This document shows, one piece after another, positions 17,289 through 26,074 of a DNA stretch of 64,000 bases; the first letter of the stretch is position 1; every line of letters starts with the position of its first letter. The DNA comes from Gammaproteobacteria bacterium. Lineage in GTDB: Bacteria; Pseudomonadota; Gammaproteobacteria; Steroidobacterales; Steroidobacteraceae. The stretch covers positions 37,376 through 101,375 of the forward strand of contig JAQGOF010000155.1 of assembly GCA_028293745.1 (NCBI GenBank), given 5' to 3'. The notes under the pieces are model-generated. The model searched no databases and had not been told where the DNA came from. It saw nothing but the letters and a program-made list of their open reading frames with translations. Position numbers and translations under genes: made by a program.

Positions 17289-20081
17289 TCAGAAAGTCGC
17301 CCCCAAACGAATTCCGAAATAGCGCACGCTGTCGCGCGCCGGCGTCCAGTTGATCGCATCCGTAGGAGGATTCGCCGTCTGGCTGATGTTGAATACGCCA
17401 TTGCGGCCGCGCGTGAGTGCGTACCTCTTGTCGAATACGTTGTTGCAGAACGCGGTCAGCTTCCAGTGATCGTTCTGAGTACCGATTGAGAGGTCGAACA
17501 GGCTGTAAGCCGGCTGCACGGAGTCCGGATCCTGCAGCAGGTTGAACACAACCTGTGACTGCCAGCGAACGCTGCCTGAGACGAACGGGTGCCAATCGTG
17601 AAATGTCACCGGCACGTCGTACTGGCCATTGAAGCTGAAGTTCCACTTCGGCGCGTTGAACAGCGGCTTGCCGGACAGGTCCTGCTGGCCTCCCACGCAG
17701 CCCTGCGCCACCGTCTGCAGCGCATAGCAGGTGGCATTCGGGAAGCGCTCCATCACTGCACGGTCATAGGCGCCGCCGCCGTTGAGCGTGAAGTCGCCGA
17801 TCACTGCCGCCAACTCCGTTTCAACTCCGCGGGAGGTGACCCGCCCGATGCTGTTGAGCAGGTTCTGGCCGGTGATCTCGTCGCGGCTCTGTGCCTGGAA
17901 CCCCTGGAATTCCTCATCGAATGCCGTGACATTCCAGGTGAGCCGCCGATCGAAGAACGAGCTCTTGAAGCCGATTTCGTAGCTGTTCACCGTTTCCGCC
18001 GGGACCGGCTGCTTGGCCGCGACGGCGTCGGCGACCGGAACTCCCTTCAGTGGTCCGCTGGTCAGCGGTGAGCGTATGGTCAGGGTACTGGTCAGGTCAT
18101 ACGCAAGCCCTTTGTACCCTCGGGCATAGCCGCCGAAAACCATGACATCGTCGGTGAGGTGGTACTGCAGGCTCGCCCGGCCGGTGACCGAGGTGGACTG
18201 GTTGCAGGTCGAGATGGGCAGAGTAGGCGACGCGGTCGAACACTCCGGGGCGCCGTAGGTGACGCGATTGGCGCGATCCACGAAGTTATAGCTGATCTTC
18301 TCGCGGTTCACCCGCAGGCCGGTGGTCAGCGACAGCTTCTCGACGATGTCGAAGGTTGACTGGCCGTAGATCGCAAAGTTCTTCGATACAGCATTCGAGA
18401 CATAGCTCGAATAAGCCGTGCTGTTGGTCGTGGGCAGCGAGGTCAGGCTGCCGAACGGTCCGAGCGTGTTAGAGCCGCGCACGAAATCGCGCAAGGACCC
18501 GGTTCGACTGTAGTACAGGCCCGTCACATAGCGGAACCGGCCCACGTCCCCCGAGGTCAATCGAAGCTCGTCTGTGACCGAGCTGATCCTGAAGAAACCG
18601 CCGTTGCCCGAGCCACCCGGTGGCGCGCCGGGAGCCACGGTGCTGAAGTCAAAGTCGCTGGAATCCGTGTCCTGCAGGTCATGCAGATCGTAGTGGTCGT
18701 AGGACGAGATCAACGCGAGAGTCAAGCTGCCCAATTCGCGCTCGATCTTCAGTCCGCTGCCGTAGTCGCGGCCATCACCTCTCGCTGCGACATCCAGACG
18801 TGCCGCCCGGTTATTCGGGCCGGGCGTGATGCCGTTGAGAATCACGGATTGGGGAATCGGGACCTTCGTTTTGCCAAACGTCACACCGGGACTGATGAAA
18901 TAAACTGCCCCCGCGCAACATCCGGCAGGCGTATGGGTGAAGTAAGGCGACAGCGTCACCTTCCAGGAGTCCAGGGCCGTCCACACGAGCTTGCCCCGCA
19001 TGGTCGTGTCCTGTTCGCCATTCAGCCATGTGCCCGTGGAGAGGTCATAGACGTTACCCTGGTATTCGCTGTGGTTCACCGAGAGACGGAAGTTGAGCCC
19101 GTCCACGATCGGCCCTGACACGCTCGCCTGGTAGCGCGACTCATCGTCAAAGGTATGCATCACCTCCGCGCGCCCGGTGAATGTGTCGGTCGGTGACTCG
19201 GTTGTAATGTTGACGACGCCCGCGGACGCGGACTTGCCGAACAGTGTGTTCTGCGGCCCGCGCAACACTTCGACCTGGCGTACATCCACGAACGATGCAA
19301 AGGCCTCCGCCTGAAAGGCCTGCGGAATGTCGTCCACGACCACGGCCACGCTCGATTCCGTCGCGATTGAATAGGCGTACGTGCCGATGCCGCGGATGTT
19401 GATACTGTTGTTCGCCGGTTGGCTCGTCTTCGTGATGGTCAGAGACGGAGCGATCTTCACGAGGTCGTCAAAGTCGCGGATATTGGCCCGCTCCATGCTG
19501 GCAGCCGTCGCGACGAATACCGACGCCGGTACCGACTGAATGTTCTCGGCCCGCTTCGTGCCGGTTACGATGACTTCCTCCAGACCACCGGAGGTTGTCG
19601 GCGCAGCCGCCGCCGAGGCGGATCTGGCCGGTGCAGCATGCGCCGCGTCCGAGGCGGCAGCCTTCGTCGAGACGGCCGCGGTGTTGACCTGAAGAGCGGC
19701 CGCAGATGCGCTTCGCCCGAAGCTCATGGGTGCCCGCACGTCCGTACCGGTTTCACGCAGCCGGCGGCGGATCATGATTGCGCCGGATGCCGAGCGTTCC
19801 GCGACGAGATTCGTATCCTTCAGCAGCCGATCCAACGCGGCCTGGACGGTGTACTCGCCCTTGAGCGAGGTCGCCTGTCCCGCGACCACCTCTTCGGTGA
19901 AAACCACTTCCTGGCCGCAGGTATGCGCAAAAGTCCGCAAAGCCTGCGACAGCGACTGCGTGGCTATGTCAAAGTGAAAACTGCGATCCTGTGTTTGCGC
20001 CACTGCCGTGCCGAGCACGCCGATAGCGCAAACAACCGCGAGACCGGATGCGCTACGCATCCGTTGCGTCCGAATGACCAT
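17289..20081 (-). CDS. TonB-dependent receptor with N-terminal STN signalling domain
   Basis: A 930-residue outer-membrane receptor. A signal peptide (about 1-28) is followed by a secretin/TonB N-terminal (STN) domain at about 38-105. A linker rich in Ala precedes a TonB-box-like EEVIVTG. The plug domain contains VEVLRGPQNTLFGKSASAG, and a long beta-barrel ends in Phe. The STN domain is the family feature that signals through FecR to an ECF sigma factor. Both are encoded just upstream on the same strand. It probably imports oligosaccharide fragments, although an iron chelate cannot be excluded from sequence alone. Confidence 0.9.
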   Translation of the reverse strand: MVIRTQRMRSASGLAVVCAIGVLGTAVAQTQDRSFHFDIATQSLSQALRTFAHTCGQEVVFTEEVVAGQATSLKGEYTVQAALDRLLKDTNLVAERSASGAIMIRRRLRETGTDVRAPMSFGRSASAAALQVNTAAVSTKAAASDAAHAAPARSASAAAAPTTSGGLEEVIVTGTKRAENIQSVPASVFVATAASMERANIRDFDDLVKIAPSLTITKTSQPANNSINIRGIGTYAYSIATESSVAVVVDDIPQAFQAEAFASFVDVRQVEVLRGPQNTLFGKSASAGVVNITTESPTDTFTGRAEVMHTFDDESRYQASVSGPIVDGLNFRLSVNHSEYQGNVYDLSTGTWLNGEQDTTMRGKLVWTALDSWKVTLSPYFTHTPAGCCAGAVYFISPGVTFGKTKVPIPQSVILNGITPGPNNRAARLDVAARGDGRDYGSGLKIERELGSLTLALISSYDHYDLHDLQDTDSSDFDFSTVAPGAPPGGSGNGGFFRISSVTDELRLTSGDVGRFRYVTGLYYSRTGSLRDFVRGSNTLGPFGSLTSLPTTNSTAYSSYVSNAVSKNFAIYGQSTFDIVEKLSLTTGLRVNREKISYNFVDRANRVTYGAPECSTASPTLPISTCNQSTSVTGRASLQYHLTDDVMVFGGYARGYKGLAYDLTSTLTIRSPLTSGPLKGVPVADAVAAKQPVPAETVNSYEIGFKSSFFDRRLTWNVTAFDEEFQGFQAQSRDEITGQNLLNSIGRVTSRGVETELAAVIGDFTLNGGGAYDRAVMERFPNATCYALQTVAQGCVGGQQDLSGKPLFNAPKWNFSFNGQYDVPVTFHDWHPFVSGSVRWQSQVVFNLLQDPDSVQPAYSLFDLSIGTQNDHWKLTAFCNNVFDKRYALTRGRNGVFNISQTANPPTDAINWTPARDSVRYFGIRLGATF

Positions 20082-20208
20082 TCCAACCCCCCTCTTTACT
20101 CATTGCGAGTTCGCAAAAATTCGCGCCTCACAATGAATACAGACGCCGGCTTTTCGAAAATCCTCCAACAGACCAGCCGGAAGCGGGCAGCATCGGCAGC
20201 CGCGGGCC

Positions 20209-21213
20209 TCAGCGATGTGTCAGACGTGTCGTCCCATCGGCACTTTTGTCCGCACGCACAGGGAGATAGGCGGCGATCGTACTCACGAATCCATCAATGT
20301 CGCCAGTATGGAATACGCCACTGATGCGTAGCTCTGAAGTCTGTGTGTCCGCGATGACTACTCCATGCCGGGCGTAGCGATTGATCCGCGCAACGACAAT
20401 CGGCAACGGATCGTTCTCGAAAACGACCTCACCGTTTTCCCACGCAGTGGCCTGCCCCAAGTTGACATGCGCAACGCTCGGAGGCGCCTGCGGCGAGAAT
20501 ACGACCTGCTCGCCGGCATCGAGAATTATGCGGTCAATCTGACTATCTATATTCGCCGGCTGGCTGAATGTGGGCTCGGGCGCGACAACTATGTGGCCCT
20601 CGATCAATGTCACGAGCAGGCTCGGACCGAACAGATCCACGTTGAAGGACGTCCCCGTCGCAATGACTCTGTGCCCGTCGGCAGTTACGGAAAACGGCCT
20701 CTCGAGGTCATGCGACACATCAAAACGTGCCTGGCCGCTCGTCAAGGTCAGCTCGCGCGCGCGCGCAGAGTACCGTACCTTCACCTCGCTCCTCGAGTCG
20801 AGCGCCACTTGAGATCCGTCCGCCAACGTCACGACGCGCCGCTCGCCTGCAAGAGTGCTGTAGACATCAGGTTGGTGAGTCCACACGAATAATCCGCCGA
20901 TCGCCACGATGAGAATGCCGGCGGCAATTGCGAGCCTGTGCGCAATGGCGAACCGCTTGGAGCGCACCCAGCGCCCCCGCCCGGCTTCGTGAGCGTGCGC
21001 CAAGGCTCTGCAGCGCAGGTCGATGATCTCGGGAGCGGTCGCATGCTCCCCAAAGAGAGTCCACTGATCCTGCACCCGTTTCCAGGCGGCTGCATTACCC
21101 GCGTCCGCGGCAATCCAGTCCGCGAGCTCCGGGCTGCTTTCCAGGTCGCCTTCGGCCAGGCGGGCGCGCCACGCGGCCGCTTCTGCCAGGCGAGATGTAT
21201 CGATGTCGCTCAT
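20209..21213 (-). CDS. fecR: FecR-family anti-sigma regulator
   Basis: A 334-residue inner-membrane protein. It has an N-terminal cytoplasmic part with the FecR DUF4880-like sequence (AAAWRARLAEG, WIAADAGNAAAWKRV) and one transmembrane helix at about 95-112. The periplasmic FecR domain contains LADGSQVALDSRSEVKVRY and an FDVSHDLERPF core. It relays the receptor STN signal to the sigma factor. It overlaps the sigma gene by four bases (ATGA). Confidence 0.92.
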   Translation of the reverse strand: MSDIDTSRLAEAAAWRARLAEGDLESSPELADWIAADAGNAAAWKRVQDQWTLFGEHATAPEIIDLRCRALAHAHEAGRGRWVRSKRFAIAHRLAIAAGILIVAIGGLFVWTHQPDVYSTLAGERRVVTLADGSQVALDSRSEVKVRYSARARELTLTSGQARFDVSHDLERPFSVTADGHRVIATGTSFNVDLFGPSLLVTLIEGHIVVAPEPTFSQPANIDSQIDRIILDAGEQVVFSPQAPPSVAHVNLGQATAWENGEVVFENDPLPIVVARINRYARHGVVIADTQTSELRISGVFHTGDIDGFVSTIAAYLPVRADKSADGTTRLTHR

Positions 21214-21755
21214 CGGCTGCCGCCGTACCGGTTTGCGAGATGAAGCACAGCTTTCACGACATGCTTCTCTACGGTGCTCTGCCCTATTCCATACAGGGCA
21301 GCGATGTCCTTCTGCTTCATATTCTCGAGCCGGAACAAAATGAAAATATTGCGCGTGAGCTCGCCGAGCTCTTCCAGGGAACGCAGCACATCGGCGAGAG
21401 AGTCCTCACTGAGTAAGACGCGCTCGGGCGAGATTGCCTCCACCAGCTGAGTTTCCAATTGCCCGTCGGAATCCTCTTCGATGGGCAGAAAGAGAGCAGG
21501 TCCCGCTCGCAGGGCCCGCCGCCGGTGATCGCGCAGCAGGTTGATCGCGACTTTGAATACGTAGCTGTCCGCCCGCTCGATCTGGCCCCGCTCCGAGGCG
21601 CGTATGACCTTCAGCAGCACGTCCTGGGTCAGGTCCTCTGCGAGCGACCTGTCCTTGATCCGGCGCAGGAAAAAGGTCACCAACGGCCGGCGGAAGCGTG
21701 CTGCCAGCTCGCTACGCAGCTGTTCGACCGGGGATTTGTCGGGGGCCGTTGCCAT
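21210..21755 (-). CDS. fecI: FecI-like ECF sigma factor
   Basis: About 181 residues with sigma-70 region 2 (LAEDLTQDVLLKVI, SYVFKVAINLLRDHRRR) and region 4 (IFILFRLENMKQKDIAALYGI, TVEKHVVKAVLHL). It would direct RNA polymerase to the TonB receptor promoter when released by FecR. The chosen start (MATAPDKSPVEQ) gives the usual ECF length. The frame is open 31 codons upstream and no clear ribosome binding site marks either start. Confidence 0.88.
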   Translation of the reverse strand: MATAPDKSPVEQLRSELAARFRRPLVTFFLRRIKDRSLAEDLTQDVLLKVIRASERGQIERADSYVFKVAINLLRDHRRRALRAGPALFLPIEEDSDGQLETQLVEAISPERVLLSEDSLADVLRSLEELGELTRNIFILFRLENMKQKDIAALYGIGQSTVEKHVVKAVLHLANRYGGSR

Positions 21756-21991
21756 GGGATTGCGGTATATCCGCGCAAACGGTAGCACGCGTAATCCGGG
21801 AATCGAAGCACTGGAGGATTTGGCAGCTCGCGGCGTCTTACTTAACAAATGAGGCGCGAGCGATTCCCCGTCCGGTGGGGCCCTTCACGGTCGCCGGACT
21901 GTATCGAGGCCTGCTCGCTCACATGTTTCTGGTTGGGCTGCCGATCTCGATGAGCGTTCGATACCTGGCGAGGTAGCCTTCCGGCGCTGCG

Positions 21992-22876
21992 TCATTGAGC
22001 CTTTGCGGCCATGTAGCGGCCCAGGAAATCTCCGACGCGCTGTTCGTACTGCGCCTTCGCAAAGGCATGCAGGTCACCGTGCCCAGCGCCCTCCACCGCC
22101 CACAGTTCCTTCGGATTGGAAGCCGCCGCGAACAAAGCACGCGCATCTTCGATGGATGTGTAACTGTCCTGGGTCCCGTTGACGATCAGGACAGGAGCCC
22201 CGATCTGCCCCATCCGGTCGATGGGCCGCAGCCTGTTGGCGGGAATCTTGAGCCGCGCCTGCACCTGCACCATCAGCAAAGGGGCCAACACGGGCGCCAC
22301 CGGCCCCAGGTACTGGCGCGCCCTGCCCGCCACAGCCTGTTGGATTGTTGGATACATCTGCTCGAGCACCACCGCGGCGACCGCCGGCCGTTCCTCAGCC
22401 AGCACGAACGCAGCGGCTCCGAGCGATACCCCAATGACGCCCACCTGCTCGTTGGGCAGCTTGTGATGCAGGTATTGAATGGCTGCCGTCACATCCCGCG
22501 ATTCGAGGTCACCGAAGGTGATTAGGCTGCCGCGGCTCTCCCCATGCCCCTGGAAGTCGAACAACAACACCGAGTAGCCGCGAGCGCGAAGGAATTCGGC
22601 GCGTGACACCATCTCCCGCCGGTCCCCACGCAGGCCGTGCAGCAGGATGACGGCTCCACGGCCCGGCTTGCCGGGTGACAGCCAACCGTGAATCAGCGAT
22701 CCCGAGCCGCTCGCAAACGTAATGTTCGATGCTTCCAGATCGAGCGGGGGCCGACCGATGGTGATGTCGCGGTTGGTCGGTTTGGTCAGATCATCGCCCG
22801 CCACCCAGGTGAGCGCCAGGACGACGACGACGATCACGGCGAGGCCGACAACCAGCCGAATCAGCAATTCTTTCAT
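21992..22876 (-). CDS. Membrane-anchored alpha/beta hydrolase
   Basis: About 294 residues. One N-terminal membrane helix (about 7-28) precedes an alpha/beta-hydrolase fold with the oxyanion HGLRGDR, nucleophile elbow GVSLGAA, acid Asp in NGTQDSYT, and catalytic His in GAGHGDLHAF. It belongs to the broad S9/BAAT-like esterase group; the substrate is unknown. ATG 22876 is favoured over the ATG two codons earlier. No operon partner is evident. Confidence 0.83.
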   Translation of the reverse strand: MKELLIRLVVGLAVIVVVVLALTWVAGDDLTKPTNRDITIGRPPLDLEASNITFASGSGSLIHGWLSPGKPGRGAVILLHGLRGDRREMVSRAEFLRARGYSVLLFDFQGHGESRGSLITFGDLESRDVTAAIQYLHHKLPNEQVGVIGVSLGAAAFVLAEERPAVAAVVLEQMYPTIQQAVAGRARQYLGPVAPVLAPLLMVQVQARLKIPANRLRPIDRMGQIGAPVLIVNGTQDSYTSIEDARALFAAASNPKELWAVEGAGHGDLHAFAKAQYEQRVGDFLGRYMAAKAQ

Positions 22877-22924
22877 ACGCAACGCGGAAGATCCGGCCGG
22901 TGAGACGCAGGCGATGGGCCGATC

Positions 22925-23419
22925 TTACTCGTCCTCCGCGCCGATCGGGGATTGACCGATCTGGGATTGACAATAGTTCTCGATGCCGATGCGGGTGATC
23001 AGGTCGAGTTGGGTTTCGAGATAGTCGATGTGCTCCTCCTCCGACTCGAGGATGGTCTCGAACAACTCGCGCGAGACGTAGTCACTGAGCGACTCGCTAT
23101 CCGCGATGGCAGCCTTGAGATCAGCGCGCGCCGCCATCTCGAGCTTGAGGTCGCATTCGAGCGCTTCCTTGACATTCTCGCCGATGAGCAGCTTGCCGAG
23201 GTCCTGCAGGTTGGGCAGCCCATCGAGAAACAGGATGCGCTCGATCAGCTTGTCCGCGTGCTTCATCTCATCGATGGACTCGTCTTTCTCCACATCCTGC
23301 AGCTTGTCGAGTCCCCAGTGGCCGAACATGCGGGCGTGCAGGAAATACTGATTGATGGCGGTCAGCTCGTTCTTCAGCACGAGATTCAGATGCTGCAGGA
23401 TCTTGGGATCGCCCTTCAT
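22925..23419 (-). CDS. bfr: Bacterioferritin
   Basis: A 164-residue iron-storage protein of normal length. It has the diiron-site residues of the Bfr family and the heme-ligand Met in [21 protein letters not shown]. It oxidises Fe(II) and stores the mineral in a 24-mer shell. The ATG at 23419 is preceded by GGAG; the frame upstream should be ignored. It lies 138 bases downstream of bfd on the same strand. Confidence 0.95.
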   Translation of the reverse strand: MKGDPKILQHLNLVLKNELTAINQYFLHARMFGHWGLDKLQDVEKDESIDEMKHADKLIERILFLDGLPNLQDLGKLLIGENVKEALECDLKLEMAARADLKAAIADSESLSDYVSRELFETILESEEEHIDYLETQLDLITRIGIENYCQSQIGQSPIGAEDE

Positions 23420-23557
23420 GACGGCCGCTCCAGTGAATTGACAGCCCGCAATCTTGGAGGAGCCGCGTCCGGCGCGCAACGGAAGTTGGAAAAGAGCTCA
23501 CGGTCCAGCGGCCGAGTGTGCGGCTGGACGAAAACAGGAATGACAGCGATTGTCGCT

Positions 23558-23767
23558 TCAGAGCGCGGGTTCGGGGACCCGGTGCAAGGCGCCGTTGCGG
23601 CGCGTGCTCAGATATTCGTCCACGACGTTTCGGGCGGTGTCTTCGCAGCGGCCGCAGCAGCTTCCGACAGGCAGTTCGTTCTGTACATCGAAGAGCGAGC
23701 ATGCGCCCCGATCGACAGCCTTGCAGATGTCTTTATCGGTTACGGCGTGGCAAAGGCAGACGTACAT
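23558..23767 (-). CDS. bfd: Bacterioferritin-associated ferredoxin
   Basis: A 69-residue [2Fe-2S] protein starting MYVCLCHAVTDKDI, with the second cysteine pair in GSCCGRCEDTARN. This spacing is diagnostic of Bfd. It reduces the bacterioferritin core to release iron and is normally made under iron limitation, which agrees with the Fur box in its promoter. The frame is open upstream, but the ATG at 23767 gives the family N terminus. Confidence 0.93.
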   Translation of the reverse strand: MYVCLCHAVTDKDICKAVDRGACSLFDVQNELPVGSCCGRCEDTARNVVDEYLSTRRNGALHRVPEPAL

Positions 23768-23808
23768 CGGAAGCCTCGGTGTGCAGCGCAATTGCGCCCA
23801 GTAGTGTA

Positions 23809-23838
23809 ATCCTAAGTGGGAATGAGAATGATTGTCAA
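23809..23838 (-). promoter_or_regulatory. bfd promoter with overlapping Fur box
   Basis: On the minus strand a perfect TTGACA (-35, 23833-23838) and TAGGAT (-10, 23809-23814) are separated by 18 bases. The 19 bases at 23818-23836 match the classical Fur consensus at 14 of 19 positions (my hand alignment) and lie across the spacer and -35 element. Iron-loaded Fur would block this promoter. The predicted transcript begins about 35 bases upstream of bfd. Confidence 0.75.
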
Positions 23839-23893
23839 TTACATCACCACCTGCAGCGGCAGCGCGGCATGGCACCCCTTTATACTCAACGAC

Positions 23894-25018
23894 TTAGATC
23901 TGGCGTCCTGACGCCACGGCGACGGCACACGCTCGGTATATAGCCGCCACGGAAGCCGTTCTCACGCCGTCCAGGAACACCGATGCCAGGGCCGCCTGCT
24001 CACGCGCCGTGTCTCCTTTGCAGAGGCGACCGGCGAGCCTTGCGCCCTCTTCCCGCGTCAGCGAGCGGGTGCGCACCGTCGCGAAGCATCGGCCCGGTCG
24101 CAACAGAGCCTCGTCGATGTCGCCAACGTTTGGGAGGTTGGTGGTGAACAGGATCTTGCGTCCCTGGGCGCGGACAACTCCGTCCGCGATGGCGAGGAAG
24201 CGATGCAGATCCTGGTTACCACTGGCCCGCGCCGCCAGAAGATGATCGGCATCCTCGATTACGAACGCGTCGTGCGAGCCGGTGATGAATTCCACGAAGA
24301 TCTCGTCGCTCTCCAGGGCGCGCCTGTCTCCTGTGTACATCACTTCTGCGCTATCTCCTTTGCGCCGTGACATTTCACCCAGGATGGCACGCACCAGTCG
24401 CGTCTTGCCGCTGCCTGGCTGCCCCAGAAGGATCAGCACGGTCTCCTCTGCATCAAGGTACCGCGTTATGAAGTCCCCGACGGGCGCGCCGAGACCCGGA
24501 TAGGCCTCGTCATACAGTACGTCGCGCGCGATCTCCTCGAATGAGGTGCTCGAGAGCGAGCCGTGCATGCAGAAATGCCAATCAAGAACGAACATCTCAT
24601 CCCGGATGCGCTGATCGCCGACGATACGGAAAATGCTCTCGCGGATCTCTTCAGCACGCGCGGGTGTTGCAGCCCAGACATTGAACGTACACGAACAATA
24701 GTCTGATTTCTGTTTGCCGCCGGCACACACGAACGCACCGGGGCCGTCCAGCAGCAACGAACCGGTGTCGAGCCGCTGCGCGGTCAGGTTCATCTTCAAG
24801 GCGAGGTCGTCGAATACCCGTTCCAGCTTGCGATGCACCGCGCAACGGACAATCCGATGAATCGGATGGTTGCTGACGGCCATCTCGAAAGCCTGCAGAG
24901 CACGCGTGTTTACAACGGTATCCGCAAGGTTGTACAGCTCGTGCTGGAATGAGACGCCGACGTTGATATGCCGCGGTTCGGGCGGCTGGCGCTCGGGGGT
25001 CAATTTATGAAGAGTCAT
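23894..25018 (-). CDS. AAA-family ATPase with an unrecognised N-terminal domain
   Basis: About 374 residues. The C-terminal half is an AAA domain with Walker A GQPGSGKT near 199, Walker B FVIEDADHLL, sensor-1 TTNLPN, and an arginine-finger-like LLRPGRC. The N-terminal 180 residues contain a paired KQKSDYCSCTFNVW segment and no motif that I know. Such single-AAA proteins often act on a protein partner, which is not evident here. The ATG at 25018 is chosen over one 20 codons upstream. Alternatives are a DUF5925-type ATPase or a phage-like ATPase. Confidence 0.7.
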   Translation of the reverse strand: MTLHKLTPERQPPEPRHINVGVSFQHELYNLADTVVNTRALQAFEMAVSNHPIHRIVRCAVHRKLERVFDDLALKMNLTAQRLDTGSLLLDGPGAFVCAGGKQKSDYCSCTFNVWAATPARAEEIRESIFRIVGDQRIRDEMFVLDWHFCMHGSLSSTSFEEIARDVLYDEAYPGLGAPVGDFITRYLDAEETVLILLGQPGSGKTRLVRAILGEMSRRKGDSAEVMYTGDRRALESDEIFVEFITGSHDAFVIEDADHLLAARASGNQDLHRFLAIADGVVRAQGRKILFTTNLPNVGDIDEALLRPGRCFATVRTRSLTREEGARLAGRLCKGDTAREQAALASVFLDGVRTASVAAIYRACAVAVASGRQI

Positions 25019-25272
25019 ATCCGGCGTCTTTTTCGGAAGGTTGTGAGTATCAACCCTCCGCATGCAACGCAGGGTCAATGGGCGGTGGGCAGTTGCATCA
25101 GGTTTGAATACATAGGGGCGCGCAGTCTACCCGCCATGTTGGTATTGTCAAGGTCTCGCCGCGCATCGATGTTGTCTTACAGGCGGACACGGCTTGTTCC
25201 TACAGTGCGGCGGCACGCACCTGGTCACGATCGTGCAATCCCCCGCCGTGGGCGAATCCTGCAGGAGCATTC

Positions 25273-25491
25273 ATGGCACGCAAATACAGCAAGTCGGCTG
25301 GCCGCAAGGTCAAGAAGACCATGCACGAGATGAAGCGCGGCCAGCTGCGCAGCGGCCGATCCGGCCAGAAGGTCAAGAGCCGCAAGCAGGCGATCGCGAT
25401 CGGGCTGTCCGAGGCGCGCCGTGAGGGGAAGAAGGTTCCGCGCAAGAAGTCGGCGAAGCGCGCAAAGCGGGCCAAGCGCAAATCGAGCTGA
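25273..25491 (+). CDS. Small basic DUF6496-like protein
   Basis: A 72-residue, very Lys/Arg-rich protein (MARKYSKSAGRKVKKTM, RSGQKVKSRKQAIAIGLSEAR). The central KSRKQAIAIGLSEAR segment is typical of DUF6496 and related nucleoid-type small proteins. A GCAGGAG ribosome binding site lies five bases before the ATG. Function is unknown; nucleic-acid binding is an inference from charge. Confidence 0.8.
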   Translation: MARKYSKSAGRKVKKTMHEMKRGQLRSGRSGQKVKSRKQAIAIGLSEARREGKKVPRKKSAKRAKRAKRKSS

Positions 25492-25525
25492 GCGGCCGAA
25501 GGCCGCCCCGCCCCACTGCACGCGG

Positions 25526-26014
25526 TCAAATTTCCCGCTGCACGGCCACCACACTCAACCACCGGTTGTGTAGTTGCGCGACCTCGCGCAACGTTCCGAT
25601 AGTCGTGAATCCCAACTTCTCGTGCAGGCGAAGCGAAGCAGTGGCCGCCGAGTCGATATGGCCGATCATCATGTGCATGCCGAGGGCTGCCGCTCGCGGG
25701 AACAACACCTCGATCAGCGCCCGGCCAAACCCCCTGCCGCGACAGTCGGCCCGAACGTGCACCGAGTGCTCGACCGTGTAGCGGTAACCCCACCGCGAGC
25801 GCCATTCACCAAAACTGGAGAACCCGACAACTTCACGGTCCAACTCCGCCACCAGCACGGGCAGCCCGGCGCGGCCGCGCGCGTCGAACCAGGATTGCCG
25901 TTCATCGAGGGTAGACGGACGCTGGTCGTAGATCGCCGTGGTGTTGGTGACTACATCGTTGTAGATGGCAAGGATTGCCGGCAGGTCGGCATTCGTGGCA
26001 TCGCGAATAAGCAT
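25526..26014 (-). CDS. GNAT N-acetyltransferase (PAT/YncA-like)
   Basis: A 162-residue GNAT-fold protein. The acetyl-CoA loop is VRADCRGRGFGRAL, and the late motif LRLHEKLGFTTIGTLREV is typical of phosphinothricin/methionine-sulfoximine acetyltransferases. It acetylates small amines in the cytoplasm; the exact substrate is not deducible. A GGGAG ribosome binding site precedes the ATG. It is divergent from the XRE-cupin regulator with only 48 bases between the starts, which suggests shared control. Confidence 0.87.
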   Translation of the reverse strand: MLIRDATNADLPAILAIYNDVVTNTTAIYDQRPSTLDERQSWFDARGRAGLPVLVAELDREVVGFSSFGEWRSRWGYRYTVEHSVHVRADCRGRGFGRALIEVLFPRAAALGMHMMIGHIDSAATASLRLHEKLGFTTIGTLREVAQLHNRWLSVVAVQREI

Positions 26015-26050
26015 GAGAGCTCCCAGGTTGCGCGGACACAGATCGTCTCT

Positions 26051-26074
26051 TATAGTAGTGAAATGTCCACTATA
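26051..26074. promoter_or_regulatory. Inverted repeat overlapping the regulator start
   Basis: TATAGT (26051-26056) and ACTATA (26069-26074) are six-base perfect inverted arms around the start codon of the XRE-cupin gene; a further TATAGT overlaps at 26071-26076. Position and symmetry suit an autoregulatory operator also facing the divergent GNAT gene. Inference only. Confidence 0.45.

Noticed and set aside
17287..17646. Upstream extension of the putative lyase frame.
   Set aside because: It lies inside the TonB receptor barrel coding sequence and lacks a signal peptide; the ATG at 17286 gives a proper one.
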